In this document: positions 51,248-62,000 of the stretch, one piece after another
Position numbering within the stretch: position 1 is the first letter of the stretch
Layout of the letters: each line of letters starts with the position of its first letter
Assembly (NCBI RefSeq): GCF_000224145.3
Contig: NC_020179.2
Location: 3,623,885-3,687,884, forward strand
DNA length: 64,000 nt
Direction of reading: 5' to 3'
Source: Ciona intestinalis
Taxonomy: Eukaryota; Chordata; Ascidiacea; Phlebobranchia; Cionidae
Position numbers and translations under genes: made by a program
The notes under the pieces: generated by a model
Database searches by the model: none
Told to the model about the DNA's origin: nothing
Seen by the model: the letters and a program-made list of their open reading frames with translations, nothing else

Positions 51248-51894
51248 CTTTACCATATATCTTACTTCAAAAACTAAAAAGCGTTGAATGCCGCAGAACC
51301 CCTTTATACTTAGGTGAACAATACTGTAAGTATGTATATGAGCTTACGTGTTTCGATACAACGCATTTTTTACTACGGGTAAACGCTAGCGCGTGGTAAG
51401 AATATTTATTTAAGCGTTATACCGCGAAAACATTACAATAAACAAATAGGTATTTAAAAAAATATGGCTTTTTTAATTATTTGTATGCTCATTACATTTT
51501 CAGGAATGAAATCAGTGCATTTTGTAATCTATAATCATAGCCACCCCTTAATTTAGTTAAATATTTTTAGAGTGACATCTTGCGGTACTGGCAGAGCATT
51601 GCTGCGTTTTGATAAAAAAAAAGTGTATTTGTACCATGTTTTGTTTGTTTGCAACGTAAATACAACTAACTTTGAGCTTATTATTTTGAAAAAGTAAATG
51701 TATTGTGCTTAGGGTGTTGTTAGCGTGTATATTCTACGCCAAACGTGTAACTGTAACATAAGACTGTGCTACATGCATGAGGTCATTGTCATAACGTTAT
51801 CATGCCAGCAAAAATAGATAATTGTAATACACTGTTAATGAACTTTATTTACTAAATTTGCATCACTAACAGATATTGTGCCGTTGTGGTAAAA
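51248..51894. promoter_or_regulatory. Divergent intergenic region PGM2 / U2AF1
   Basis: 647 bp separate the start codons of PGM2 (minus) and U2AF1 (plus), so both promoters must lie here, possibly sharing elements. No TATA box or transposon could be assigned with confidence. Inferred from gene layout only. Confidence 0.5.
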
Positions 51895-52536
51895 ATGGCG
51901 GAATACTTAGCTTCAATTTTTGGAACTGAAAAGGATAAGGTAAACTGCTCATTCTATTTTAAAATCGGAGCTTGTCGTCACGGCGAGAGATGCTCAAGAC
52001 TCCACAACAAGCCAACTTTCAGTCAAACCATTGTGTTGCAAGGACTGTATCAAAATCCACAGATAAACAACACAGGAATTGGTACTGTCAGTGATGTAGA
52101 AATGCAGGAGCATTATGACAACTTCTTTGAAGAAGTTTTCGTGGAACTGGAGGAGAAGTATGGATCAATTGAGGAAATGAATGTGTGCGACAACTTGGGC
52201 GATCATTTGGTGGGAAATGTTTATATTAAGTTTCACAAAGAAGAAGATGCAGAAAAGGCAGTGAATGATCTGAATAACAGGTGGTTTAATGGGCAACCAA
52301 TAATGTCTGAGCTCAGCACTGTGACAGATTTTCGTGAGGCGTGCTGTCGGCAGTATGAGATGGGTGAATGCACACGTGGTGGCTTCTGCAACTTCATGCA
52401 CCTCAAACCAATCTCAAGGGAGCTACGAAGGAGACTGTATGGAAGAAAAGAGAAGAAGAAGAGATCCCGTTCCCCGCCAACGAGGAACAGGCGAGGAGGT
52501 TCGCGGGAGAGACACGGACGGGATCGACGTCATTAA
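51895..52536 (+). CDS. U2AF1: U2AF1 (U2AF35), 3' splice-site AG recognition factor
   Basis: A single intronless frame of 213 residues. MAEYLASIFGTEKDKVNCSF starts as in vertebrates. Zinc finger 1 has Cys18, Cys27, Cys33 and His37, with the conserved Ser34 beside it. The UHM domain (about 43-145) includes MNVCDNLGDHLVGNVYIKF and Trp130, which holds the U2AF2 partner helix. Zinc finger 2 (CCRQYEMGECTRGGFCNFMH) is intact, followed by LKPISRELRRRLYGR and a short RS/Arg-rich tail. Human U2AF1 is 240 residues; the difference lies mainly in the short tail without the Gly run. U2AF1 binds the 3' AG in pre-mRNA in the nucleus as a heterodimer with U2AF2. It probably shares a transcript with the downstream TRDMT1 (see the element at 52965). 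Confidence 0.97.
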   Translation: MAEYLASIFGTEKDKVNCSFYFKIGACRHGERCSRLHNKPTFSQTIVLQGLYQNPQINNTGIGTVSDVEMQEHYDNFFEEVFVELEEKYGSIEEMNVCDNLGDHLVGNVYIKFHKEEDAEKAVNDLNNRWFNGQPIMSELSTVTDFREACCRQYEMGECTRGGFCNFMHLKPISRELRRRLYGRKEKKKRSRSPPTRNRRGGSRERHGRDRRH

Positions 52537-52964
52537 TGTGTTGATGTGAAAAGCATAATGAGGCTGCCATAAATACCAACTTAATCTGCACACTTACAAG
52601 TTTATGCTGAACATAAACAGTATAAAGCTGATGATGATTTAATGAAGTGCTGTATACTCTCTGTAGCGTATTTCATTTTTTAATTTTAGGAATAATATCT
52701 AATTTGTGACCCTGGTTTAAAATTTGAATTGTAACTCCTTTAACTATTAGACTGACTAGGTTCAAGTTCAACAAATAATTTGAAATTCATTTTCGGTTGT
52801 GCGTTCTACATTACTACTGCTGCTCCTACATAACTCTATTGCTGTTTTTTGTGAAAGAGTTTTATATTCCAACATCAACAAGTGACATTTTATTGGCACG
52901 TTTTTTATCGAGCATTTTGTACAGATATTCCTTGTAGAATGACTAAATGGTTACAATAACTTAG

Positions 52965-53001
52965 AATAAACCAAATTTTCCACATGTGGTTTGTTTTGCA
53001 G
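52965..53001 (+). promoter_or_regulatory. Polyadenylation signal followed by 3' splice acceptor (operon-type junction)
   Basis: AATAAA at 52965-52970 is followed 25-30 bp later by a pyrimidine-rich acceptor TTTGTTTTGCAG ending at 53001. The TRDMT1 ATG comes 38 bp further on. In Ciona, downstream operon genes receive a spliced leader at such acceptors, and the upstream mRNA is cleaved at the signal just before. The acceptor could instead belong to an ordinary 5' UTR intron. Confidence 0.5.
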
Positions 53002-53039
53002 ATACAAAACGCTAGGCTACTGTGGCTGACTTTGTCAAA

Positions 53040-54946
53040 ATGGAGCCTGAGTTAAAGGTTTTAGAGCTCTACAGTGGTATTGGTGGCATGCACTATGCTT
53101 TGCTTGGGGCAAATTTGAAGAACTGTGAAGTGGTATGCTCTGTTGACATAAGCCCAGCTGCAAGTCTGGTTTATAAACATAACTTTCCAGGAACTAAGCA
53201 CTGGGAGAGAAGCATTGAGGGATTTAGGTTTGTGTGATTGACCTGGTAACCAAGAAAAACGTACTGAACTGGGAGCAGTTGTCATTTTTTTAATAAAATC
53301 TAGGGTGACTTTGTTAAAATACCAATACATTTATACTTAGGTGTTGAGTATCACCATCACCGATTGTTCGTTGTTTGTATACTCATTTAACCATAGAGTA
53401 AAATCTGGTTTACATTAAAAACTAAATTTTCAAAATCGCTTATGCTGCTGCCTGTTGTACATAATATAATAGGTTTATCATTCATTGAAAGTTTAATCGT
53501 AACAGAATACAGTTTAGTAATGGGTAAAGTTTAAATTTTTAATGCTATTATTCAGTGCAAAAGATTTTGATAACATGGGTTTTAATACCTTGATGATGAG
53601 CCCTCCATGTCAACCTTTTACAAGAGTGGGATTACAGAAAGACATAAACGATCCTCGAACAAGGTTTGCACAAAGTGGTGTATGGTGTGTGTGGAATGTG
53701 GACAGTCTCACTCTTTGCAGTGACTCTGTATTGAACTAAGAAAAAAGAGTTGTTTGTGTTATTTGCAAAAAAACTTACTTAAAATATATATATAAATAAT
53801 TTTTTTAAGAGGATCAACAAGATAAAAATAAAAATTAATTATAACACATAAAATAAATAAATAGTTTTTTGGGGGAGAACTTTGGATTCAAAAAATCATT
53901 TATCTTAACCTCTTTTAGCTGTGATATAGTAGTACAGTAGTGCTTTCCAGAAAGTGTGTGCAGTTATTGACTGAAGTTGTAAAATGAATATACAAATATA
54001 TATATATATTCTACAACATATCACAAAAGTATCTCATTTTCCAGATCATTCATTTACCTAATGAAGGTACTACCACAACTAAGTAATCCACCAACGTATA
54101 TTCTCATGGAAAATGTAAAAGGATTCGAGAACTCAAAAGCTCATGATATGTTTTTACAAGTTTTGGAGCAGCTGGAATATTCAACTGCTCAGTTTTTGCT
54201 TACTCCTAAGCAATTTGGTGTGCCTAACTCAAGATTAAGGTATTTACTTAGTCCCAGCCGTTTATTATTTAAAGAGTATGTTTGCTTTTCTTTTGTTTCA
54301 ATATTTACAAAGAACTGTTTTCCAGATACTACCTGCTCGCTAAACGAAAACCCCTTCAGTTTCCAGATGAAGTAAATACGCCAAATGAGGTGATTGAAAC
54401 AATGCCACAAGCTTTGCAGAAATGTTTAAATAGCAACGCTGGGTAAGCTTATTTATTACAAAGCATTGTATTCTAGCCCAACACTCAAGGCTAACTTTCT
54501 AACTGAACAAAACTTTTATTAGGAAAGAACAAAACGAAAAACACACTATTAAGACTTTGGAGAATTATCTTGAAGAAGCGGAGTCAACACTAAAAGAACA
54601 TGCCTTGACAGAAAAAACTCTATTGCGTTACCTTCAAGTTATGGACATTGTCACCCCAAGGCATCAATCTTCTACTTGTTTTACAAAGTCCTATGGGTAC
54701 TATGCAGAAGGAACTGGTTCTGTTTTAAACATGGGTGGTGAAATTAAAATGTCTAATCCTTTACACAATAATCTGCGTTACTTTACAGCTAGAGAGGTGG
54801 CAAACATAATGTGTTTTCCGAAAGATAAATTTCATTTCCCAGAGAATTTTACACGCAAGCAAAAGTACAAACTGTTGGGAAACAGTTTAAATGTGTATGT
54901 TGTATCGTGCTTGTTAAAATTGCTTATAACAGACACCAAAAGATAG
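53040..54946 (+). CDS. TRDMT1: TRDMT1 (DNMT2), tRNA-Asp cytosine-38 C5-methyltransferase
   Basis: Five exons (53040-53227, 53556-53663, 54045-54239, 54326-54442, 54523-54946) join in phase to 343 residues (human 391). The start MEPELKVLELYSGIGGMHYA carries motif I (SAM binding). Motif IV is SPPCQPFTRVG with catalytic Cys81; motif VI is MENVKGFE (Glu121). The Dnmt2-specific CFTKSYGYYAEGTGSV is present, as are motif IX (RYFTAREVANIMCFP) and motif X (LLGNSLNVYVVSCLLKLL). All catalytic motifs are intact, so the enzyme should be active. Despite its DNA-methyltransferase fold, the family methylates tRNA. The linker between motif VIII and the CFT motif is shorter than in mammals, which explains the smaller size. 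A polyadenylation-like AATAAA lies near 55387. Confidence 0.96.
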
Positions 54947-56019
54947 TATTATACTGTAAAATCATTTGATTGGTGTAAGTTTTTTCAAGATCTGCTTTCT
55001 AGTGTTTTTCTAACTCCTACAAAATATTTTAAGCATGCTATATTTGTATTTATTTAACTTGAAAACATAGATTGTGCAATGTGTTTAATCATGACTGGTA
55101 TTTTGCCTACGTAATTGTAGAATTAGGGCTTTTTGTAATAGATTTCCAACACCTGTACTCTTCATATGTAAAGAAGACAGTTTGAAAACAAAGGTTCACA
55201 GATAATAGGATTGACCTGAGACTTTTGTTGTCTATCAATGTCTTGGTTAATTAGAAGGTAATAAAAATCAGCTGGTTCCAGACAGTAAACATTGAGATAA
55301 AGATATTTTGAATGGAATAGCCAGTGCGTTATTCTCACGACAGTAAGTTGCGTGATACATATTTGCGTGTACTTGAGAGTTACAAAATAAACTTGTTTTT
55401 TTTTAAATGCAAATTGTTTTTACACTTGTGAGTTAAAATCAACTACCGCCACATTTCTGCGTGCACAAATTGAGCGGTTAATTTTGATAAAAAATTTAAA
55501 CATGCGCGGCGTATGGCGGATCGTCCTGAGAGCGAAAAACATGGCGCGCAATTACAGTCAATGGTAAAATTCCTTTCGTGTTTCTCATAAAGAAGAAACA
55601 GGCCCAGACGTAATGTGTGTGTTGCACGTGTCTCGACAACGCCAGCTGTTACTACGATGACGTAATGTTATTTGTTTTCTCTCTTCTTTGCTCGGTCAGC
55701 TGACCGGCCGGTTACTTCCTCTTTTAACCGCGATATTCATGCGCGTAGACGCTAGGTATTTCGTAGACTGCAGCTCTGTCGCAAAAAAATATAGCCTAAA
55801 TAATCACGAAAATCGATTATATGACTAGTGTTAGGTTATTGGTGAAAGATTTATTTTAAAACGTGTATAATTGGAACAGAAAAAAACGCGGAGGATCTAT
55901 TTAGCCTCGTGACTAGTTTTGCGTATGTTGGTGAGTCTTTCCCGCCATTGCGCGAGTAAGCAGTACAAGGCGGTTACGAAATTTTCGTTCTGATCAGCTG
56001 TAATATTGTCAAAGTTTCC
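54947..56019. promoter_or_regulatory. TFAP4 promoter region with CAGCTG sites
   Basis: The left half is the TRDMT1 3' flank. From about 55500 the sequence turns more GC-rich, typical of a TFAP4 promoter or 5' UTR. CAGCTG occurs at 55269, 55643, 55697 and 55995, and a CACGTG at 55626. A 14 bp perfect palindrome CGGTCAGCTGACCG (55693-55706) has CAGCTG at its centre, and a CRE-like TGACGTAA lies near 55658. CAGCTG is the known core recognised by AP-4. Confidence 0.5.
55693..55706. promoter_or_regulatory. 14 bp palindrome centred on an AP-4-type E-box
   Basis: CGGTCAGCTGACCG is its own reverse complement over all 14 bases, centred on CAGCTG, about 315 bp before the TFAP4 start codon. A symmetric site suits a bHLH homodimer such as AP-4. 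Binding is inferred. Confidence 0.5.
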
Positions 56020-59000
56020 ATGGCTTTCTACGCGAAGACCTTGGAAAATATATCGAATATTCCTGCAACGGATTACAGGCAGCGAGAAAGAAATCTGTCA
56101 GAGTGTACGGGCAGGTGAGTCGTGTTAATTTTACGACCTTTAGATTGCCATTTATTATAAAAAAAAACGGTGACGAACAAAAAGGCAAATTACTCATAAA
56201 GTGTTAATGTGTATCAAAATATATGCTACAAACCAGAAATTTAAAATGGATTACGCCAATTTAGTGAAAGTGGCCATCTTCTGAGATATGCTTGTACCAC
56301 GTGGGTCAATACAACAGCTGAGTTGTTATGTCGTAACAGCTGATTTTCGCGCGGGAAAATTACATATTTTGTTTTCAATGTTTTGAATAAACAAATTGTT
56401 TAAACCATATTTAAAAACTATGCTGTACTATATATTTTTACGCACATTTTGTTGCATTTATTCAATACTTACCGAAGTTAGCTTAAACTGTATATTCTCA
56501 TCCGGTTTCGAAGGTCAAATTGGCGCGTCTAAAAAATCGGTAAAATACACGATTTAATGTATTTTAATTTGACCAAGACCAAAATTATATTGTAAAGTTG
56601 CCAAATAGTGTAAAGTTTTTTCATTATATGCGTTTTACCAGTTACACTACGCGTTTGTTTGGGATGTGCGTCTAGTGAACTCTGCTACGATTTTTATTCG
56701 CTCTATTTCATATGTATGTGATTGTTGGCGGTATCTCTCCGTTATAACATTTTCTTGTTTAGTATCGACCACAATTGAACTGTGCAGATTAAAGTCTAAA
56801 ACACCCACACGCACATTTCCGCTGCGGTTCCAGGAATTGAATACCTAATTGACCGTTTCGCTTTATGTCCTGTCTGGTCATTACCGTTTAACCTTTTCAA
56901 AAAGCTAGATATTTTTTCGTTGTTTAGATAGGCTTTGTTTTACTTTTATTAGATTGATCATTTATGGTAGTTTTTGGGTTGGGATCTTGACTCAACAATG
57001 TATTTCGTTTGCATTTATTTATGTAATCGCGAATTATTAATACACAATGTTTCGTATACTGTCCTTGGTAAAATAACTAAGTAGTATTTGGGCGTTTTCC
57101 GACTAAAAGCCAGCAAAGAATTTCGTGTTTGCCAACTTTGTTTGCTGTCGTATGAAGCCAGTCTAGTTCAATAGTGACTCGTTATCGCATTGTGCTGAAT
57201 AAGCAACCGAGCACAAAAGTATTATTCTGAATCATGTGCCGTGTTTTTATATATTTTTCACATCAGCAATATCCAGTAGCATCTATTTCACAACCATTAT
57301 TCAGTCTTTCCCGCTGTTTCGCATACGTATCGAATTGCGATTTCACAAGCGGTCGTTTTGTTTCAACCTAACGCCTGTTTTTTTATCGTTATTATGTAAC
57401 CAGATACTGAATCGTACGTTGGCCCACCGTGTTTTTGAATAGCTGTTTTATTTAGTGTTAGTTTCCTTACGCTAATTTATTTTTTCGTCAACAAACAGGA
57501 CGCTTGTAAAAGCAAATAGAACCTGTTTTTTTTAGCGTCTAGATTTCGACGGTAAATAAAACATGTAAAATAAAACAACTTATTTATGAATCCAGGGTCC
57601 TGTTCCTTGCCGTAGCACATCACCTATGTAGAACACAAAATAGTTAAATTTCAACCTAATATTATGAATTGCCACCGATATTTTCACTTTGACAATGTTG
57701 TGCCACGATTGCAACTCATGTTGCAGAGGATCACCAACACGCATTAAACCACCGCGCCAACTTATTCACGTGACTTCCGGCTGTTTTGCTCAACTTCCGC
57801 TGCCGCCTCTGCCACCCATCATTGCCTCTATCTTCAGTAACGCCCGTTTTCGCAAATCATGTTTCATGCTGGAAAACGTCAGTATATTTTGCGATTTTAC
57901 AGGGAGGGAATATTTGTATCTTAACATTGGAATGTGTTGCACTTGCACCCCACCACAACACATCGTTAAAATAGGTTGCCGCGAATACTAAGGAGTTATT
58001 AAAGTTTGTTTACATAATATTGGCTACCGAAGAAACCCGTTTGACCTAACGCATATGTGTGGGTAAAAACGATCCAACTCGAACCGGTTTGAACTGGAAT
58101 TAGCCATCGTTTGAAAACTCGCACCACCGCCACTTATTATTCGAACCTATTTGACCTCAACAACTGGCCAACCGCAATCGTAACAATCGATCGCCGGTCA
58201 TTTGAGGACTTGTTTTCGATCTGACTCGTGTTTCTGTCAGCTTATAACTTATTTTAGCCGCGACCTCAAAGCGGGAATTCGTCATTCCTTTTCGTATCTA
58301 AATAAGGCCGGGTGCTTTCCGTCCGCCTGCTTCGCGAATTCTTGCTGATTCAGGAGACATGCGTGCTTAAAATGCTTGTCGCAACTCGATCGGCTGGATA
58401 GTTTTGGTTATGACGTCATTTTGTTCTTCTGTAGTCAAGTGCCGTGGGGTGAAGGAATCTATGAACAAAGTTTGAGCGCATTGTCAGCTGTTTTTGCTTG
58501 CCTAACCAAACTCCTAACCCATCACTTCGCGATGAAACTCCCTTTCGTGTACGTGTGGTCTCTTGCCCAAACACATTTATATTCCCGGCCATCAGACTAT
58601 AAACTTCGCTTTTCATAAGCGCTACCACTGTGTACTTTGACGACGACGATATAGACCACGTGACCGCGCTGTCATCGGTCACGTACATAGCCCGCCCCCG
58701 CGTCTCGAGTGTGGTTTGCAATCGATTCTCGTTCTTTTCCCTTACTACATAGTACATAGTATACGACACTACCACACACACACAACAATTTACCATCAAC
58801 AAAACATTTTCGCTAAAAGCAGCATATGTTCACTGATTAGATGCCCAATGTGTCCACAAACTGATCCATCGATCGCTGCCATTGCATCAACAAATGAAGA
58901 ACAATGTGTTATTGTTAAGTGCTGCTCCGTTCATTTGTTTCAATCTGCAACGAAATCACGTTAAACACAAACGTGACAAACCCGAATATAAAACCAGGCT

Positions 59001-62000
59001 TTACTTGTTTATATCATCGCGATTTAACCATCATGTCCGTTGTCTTTAAATGGCTTATTTTCTTATGAACCACTATTTATTTACATAGTATACATGAGAG
59101 CATATTTCAAAAACCAAGCTACGTGTTATTGTGCACTCCCGCGCAAAGATAAAGCTTATTTTTCAAGTCATTTAAATAACCGTTAAACCAACCCTCGCTT
59201 TTCTCACGGCGAGACAATTGAGAGGTTTGCTCCATGCCAGCTGTTCTTTTTACTACGATACACTCCCCTTTCCTCTCTATCGCACACGCACGCACACACA
59301 CGTCAGACTTCGGCGAAATGGCTCTCTCCTTTTTAGCTGGTAAACACGTGACGGCGCGGCAACGCTAGGCGATACGCTTTATTGATTTCGTTTACTACGC
59401 GTTTTGCACGTAGACTCTTCCGTAAAACGTGATTTTCGATTGTGTTGTTCGTTGGCCCATTTACACAAGCCGCACCAATCAGCTCCTTTTGCACATATGG
59501 TGAATCATTAACCTATGTTGTTTACTTGCAGCGTTGCTTCTGCAGCTAACGTGTATGTAAGTGCACCAGTCACAACATGTCAACCTGGTAGCACAGGTTC
59601 AATCAATCTGCCAACATTGGCTCCTATTCAAGGAAATGAAATGTAAGAGTACATACACTATTTCTTATTTGTTATTGAATGACAGTAAACAATATCAATG
59701 CAATTGCAGTTGTACTGATAAGTGATAATATATTAATATATATATATGTTTCTTTCTTTTGCACTTATTATTCATAAACTTTAGAGAACTAAAATAGTTC
59801 AAATTTTTTATGTAATTCATTTTTATCATACAAAATCAATTGCATAGGCTACATGTGTATATTATATAAATACACACATATGTTGACCATTGAACATAAA
59901 GACAGGTCTGTAATTTTGTCACTATATTTGTCTTTCATTATTAGATTTACTCCCTCAAGTTTTGATGTTTTATGTTAAAACATTGAAGGACAATCAAATA
60001 TATGTCATTGTCTGAGGACAATATAGTGTTTGTATTATAAGTGACCAGAACCTTTGTGTTTACTGTTTATGAACATGACCTACTCCTGTTTTCCTTTTCA
60101 GTTTGGTAAATGTTAGTGATGACTTGGACATCGATCCAGTGATGGGAGGAGCAGTTTACGGTCAACGAGAGCAAGATCGGAAAGTAAAGAGAGAGATTGC
60201 TAACAGCAACGAGAGAAGGAGAATGCAAAGCATCAATGCTGGGTTCAAATCTTTGAAAACAATTCTTCCACATACAGATGGTGATAAACTAAGCAAGGTG
60301 TGTTGAAAACTTAAAGTTATTACGAATTTTTTAGATGCTTCAATAACAAATATTCAAACCAATTGTATGAAATAGTTCATTTAAATAGGAGACTGATAAT
60401 GTCATTTAGGCGAAATATATATAGCGGATAGCCTATATATATTTTTATTCTACAATTGGTTGGTTACATTTTTGTAGCACCAGATCCTTACTGTATTTCT
60501 TTACACTAGACAAGAGTTGTTTAACTTCATAAGCACCAGATCCCGGTCAGATTTACGGAATATATTACACTTATTCGTTCTTATTAGGGTTCTATTGCCA
60601 TATTTATATCTTTTTTACCTTGTGTATACGTTGACCGTTTTACAGGCTGCAATACTTCAACAAACTGCTGAATATATTCTACAACTTGAGTCAGACAAGC
60701 TACGTTTATTAAATCAAAATGAAAAGTTAAGGAGAGCTTACTCTGAATGCATGTGTACAGCAAGCAAGCATAAAACACTGCTGTATGAAACACTTGAAAA
60801 GGTAGTTTGGATTTGTTGCTTCTGCTAAAGTGACTTTTTTAGAGCCACATCATTATATGTAAGAGACTGAAAAATAGGATGTTATTTCATGCAATTTGTT
60901 TTTTTTTTTTTTTTTTAAATCTAGTTCAAAGTTTTTAATTTTATTCAATAAAATGATTTGGTTTGTTTTTAATTCTCTTTTTCTTTCAGGATGAAGGAAT
61001 AGGAAGTCCTCGTGAAGAAGACATGGAGGATGTACGGAGGGATGCGATTGAGGTCCGGCAGCAACTTGATAAAGAGAGGAGACTTCGGATGTTGCTGGAG
61101 GATCAGGTTGGAATATGTGTAGATTGATATTATTGAATATGTGTAGATTGACTGTAGTGTATAACCTAGTGGGCAGTGACTGTTATACTCCATATGGGTA
61201 AGCTTCAAAGGTCATAAGATTACACCAAGACCAACATATATTATATATATATATCTGAAGCTTACCAATATGTAGTATAACACACCTCTCAAGCTTAGGC
61301 ATATGGAAGACCTCTAAAGCTTACTCACATGGGGTAATATGCATATATATATATATATATAGGTGCATATATACATATCTTGTTATTAACTTAGCAACTA
61401 AAACATTCTAGGTTCGAGATTTAGAAGCTCAAATTTATCCCGAGAAACTTCGAGAACTGGTAAACTCAGTTTCAACACAACAACAACAACAACAACATCG
61501 ACCAAGTAAGAGAGTTGATGATATTGGCGGGCAAATGGAAGCAGAAGAGAAAGGAATCATTCTTCCACAACTTAAAATCAATGTGGCTTCAAACAGGCAG
61601 AATGTAGTTTGTCCAAATGTAAGTAGAAATCAAACTAAATGTTATTTAAGTTTCACACAAGTGTTTACATATACTAAAGTACCTGTCTATGAAATTCACC
61701 AAGTAATTGTAATTATTAAGAAGTTATTAATTACTGTGGTATTATTGTGTAATTGTTACCGTATTATGAAAATTACGGTGGTATTATTGTTATTGGCAGA
61801 GGCGCCAAACCTTTGTAAATGCAGGTGATAGTCAGACGCTCAATCTTGTGAACCAATTATTACTTTATACGTTTATTGGTTATAATATTTTTGATTATTG
61901 CAGTTTAGACAATTTCATTTACGTCATTTACACTGTGGTGATTGCAATTGTGTTTTAAGTTTTTTTGAACTGTTTGTTAAATAGGCACTTAAACTAATAT

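Noticed and set aside
51886-51894. Upstream GTG codon as U2AF1 start
   Set aside because: The ATG at 51895 gives exactly the conserved MAEYLASIFGTEKD start.
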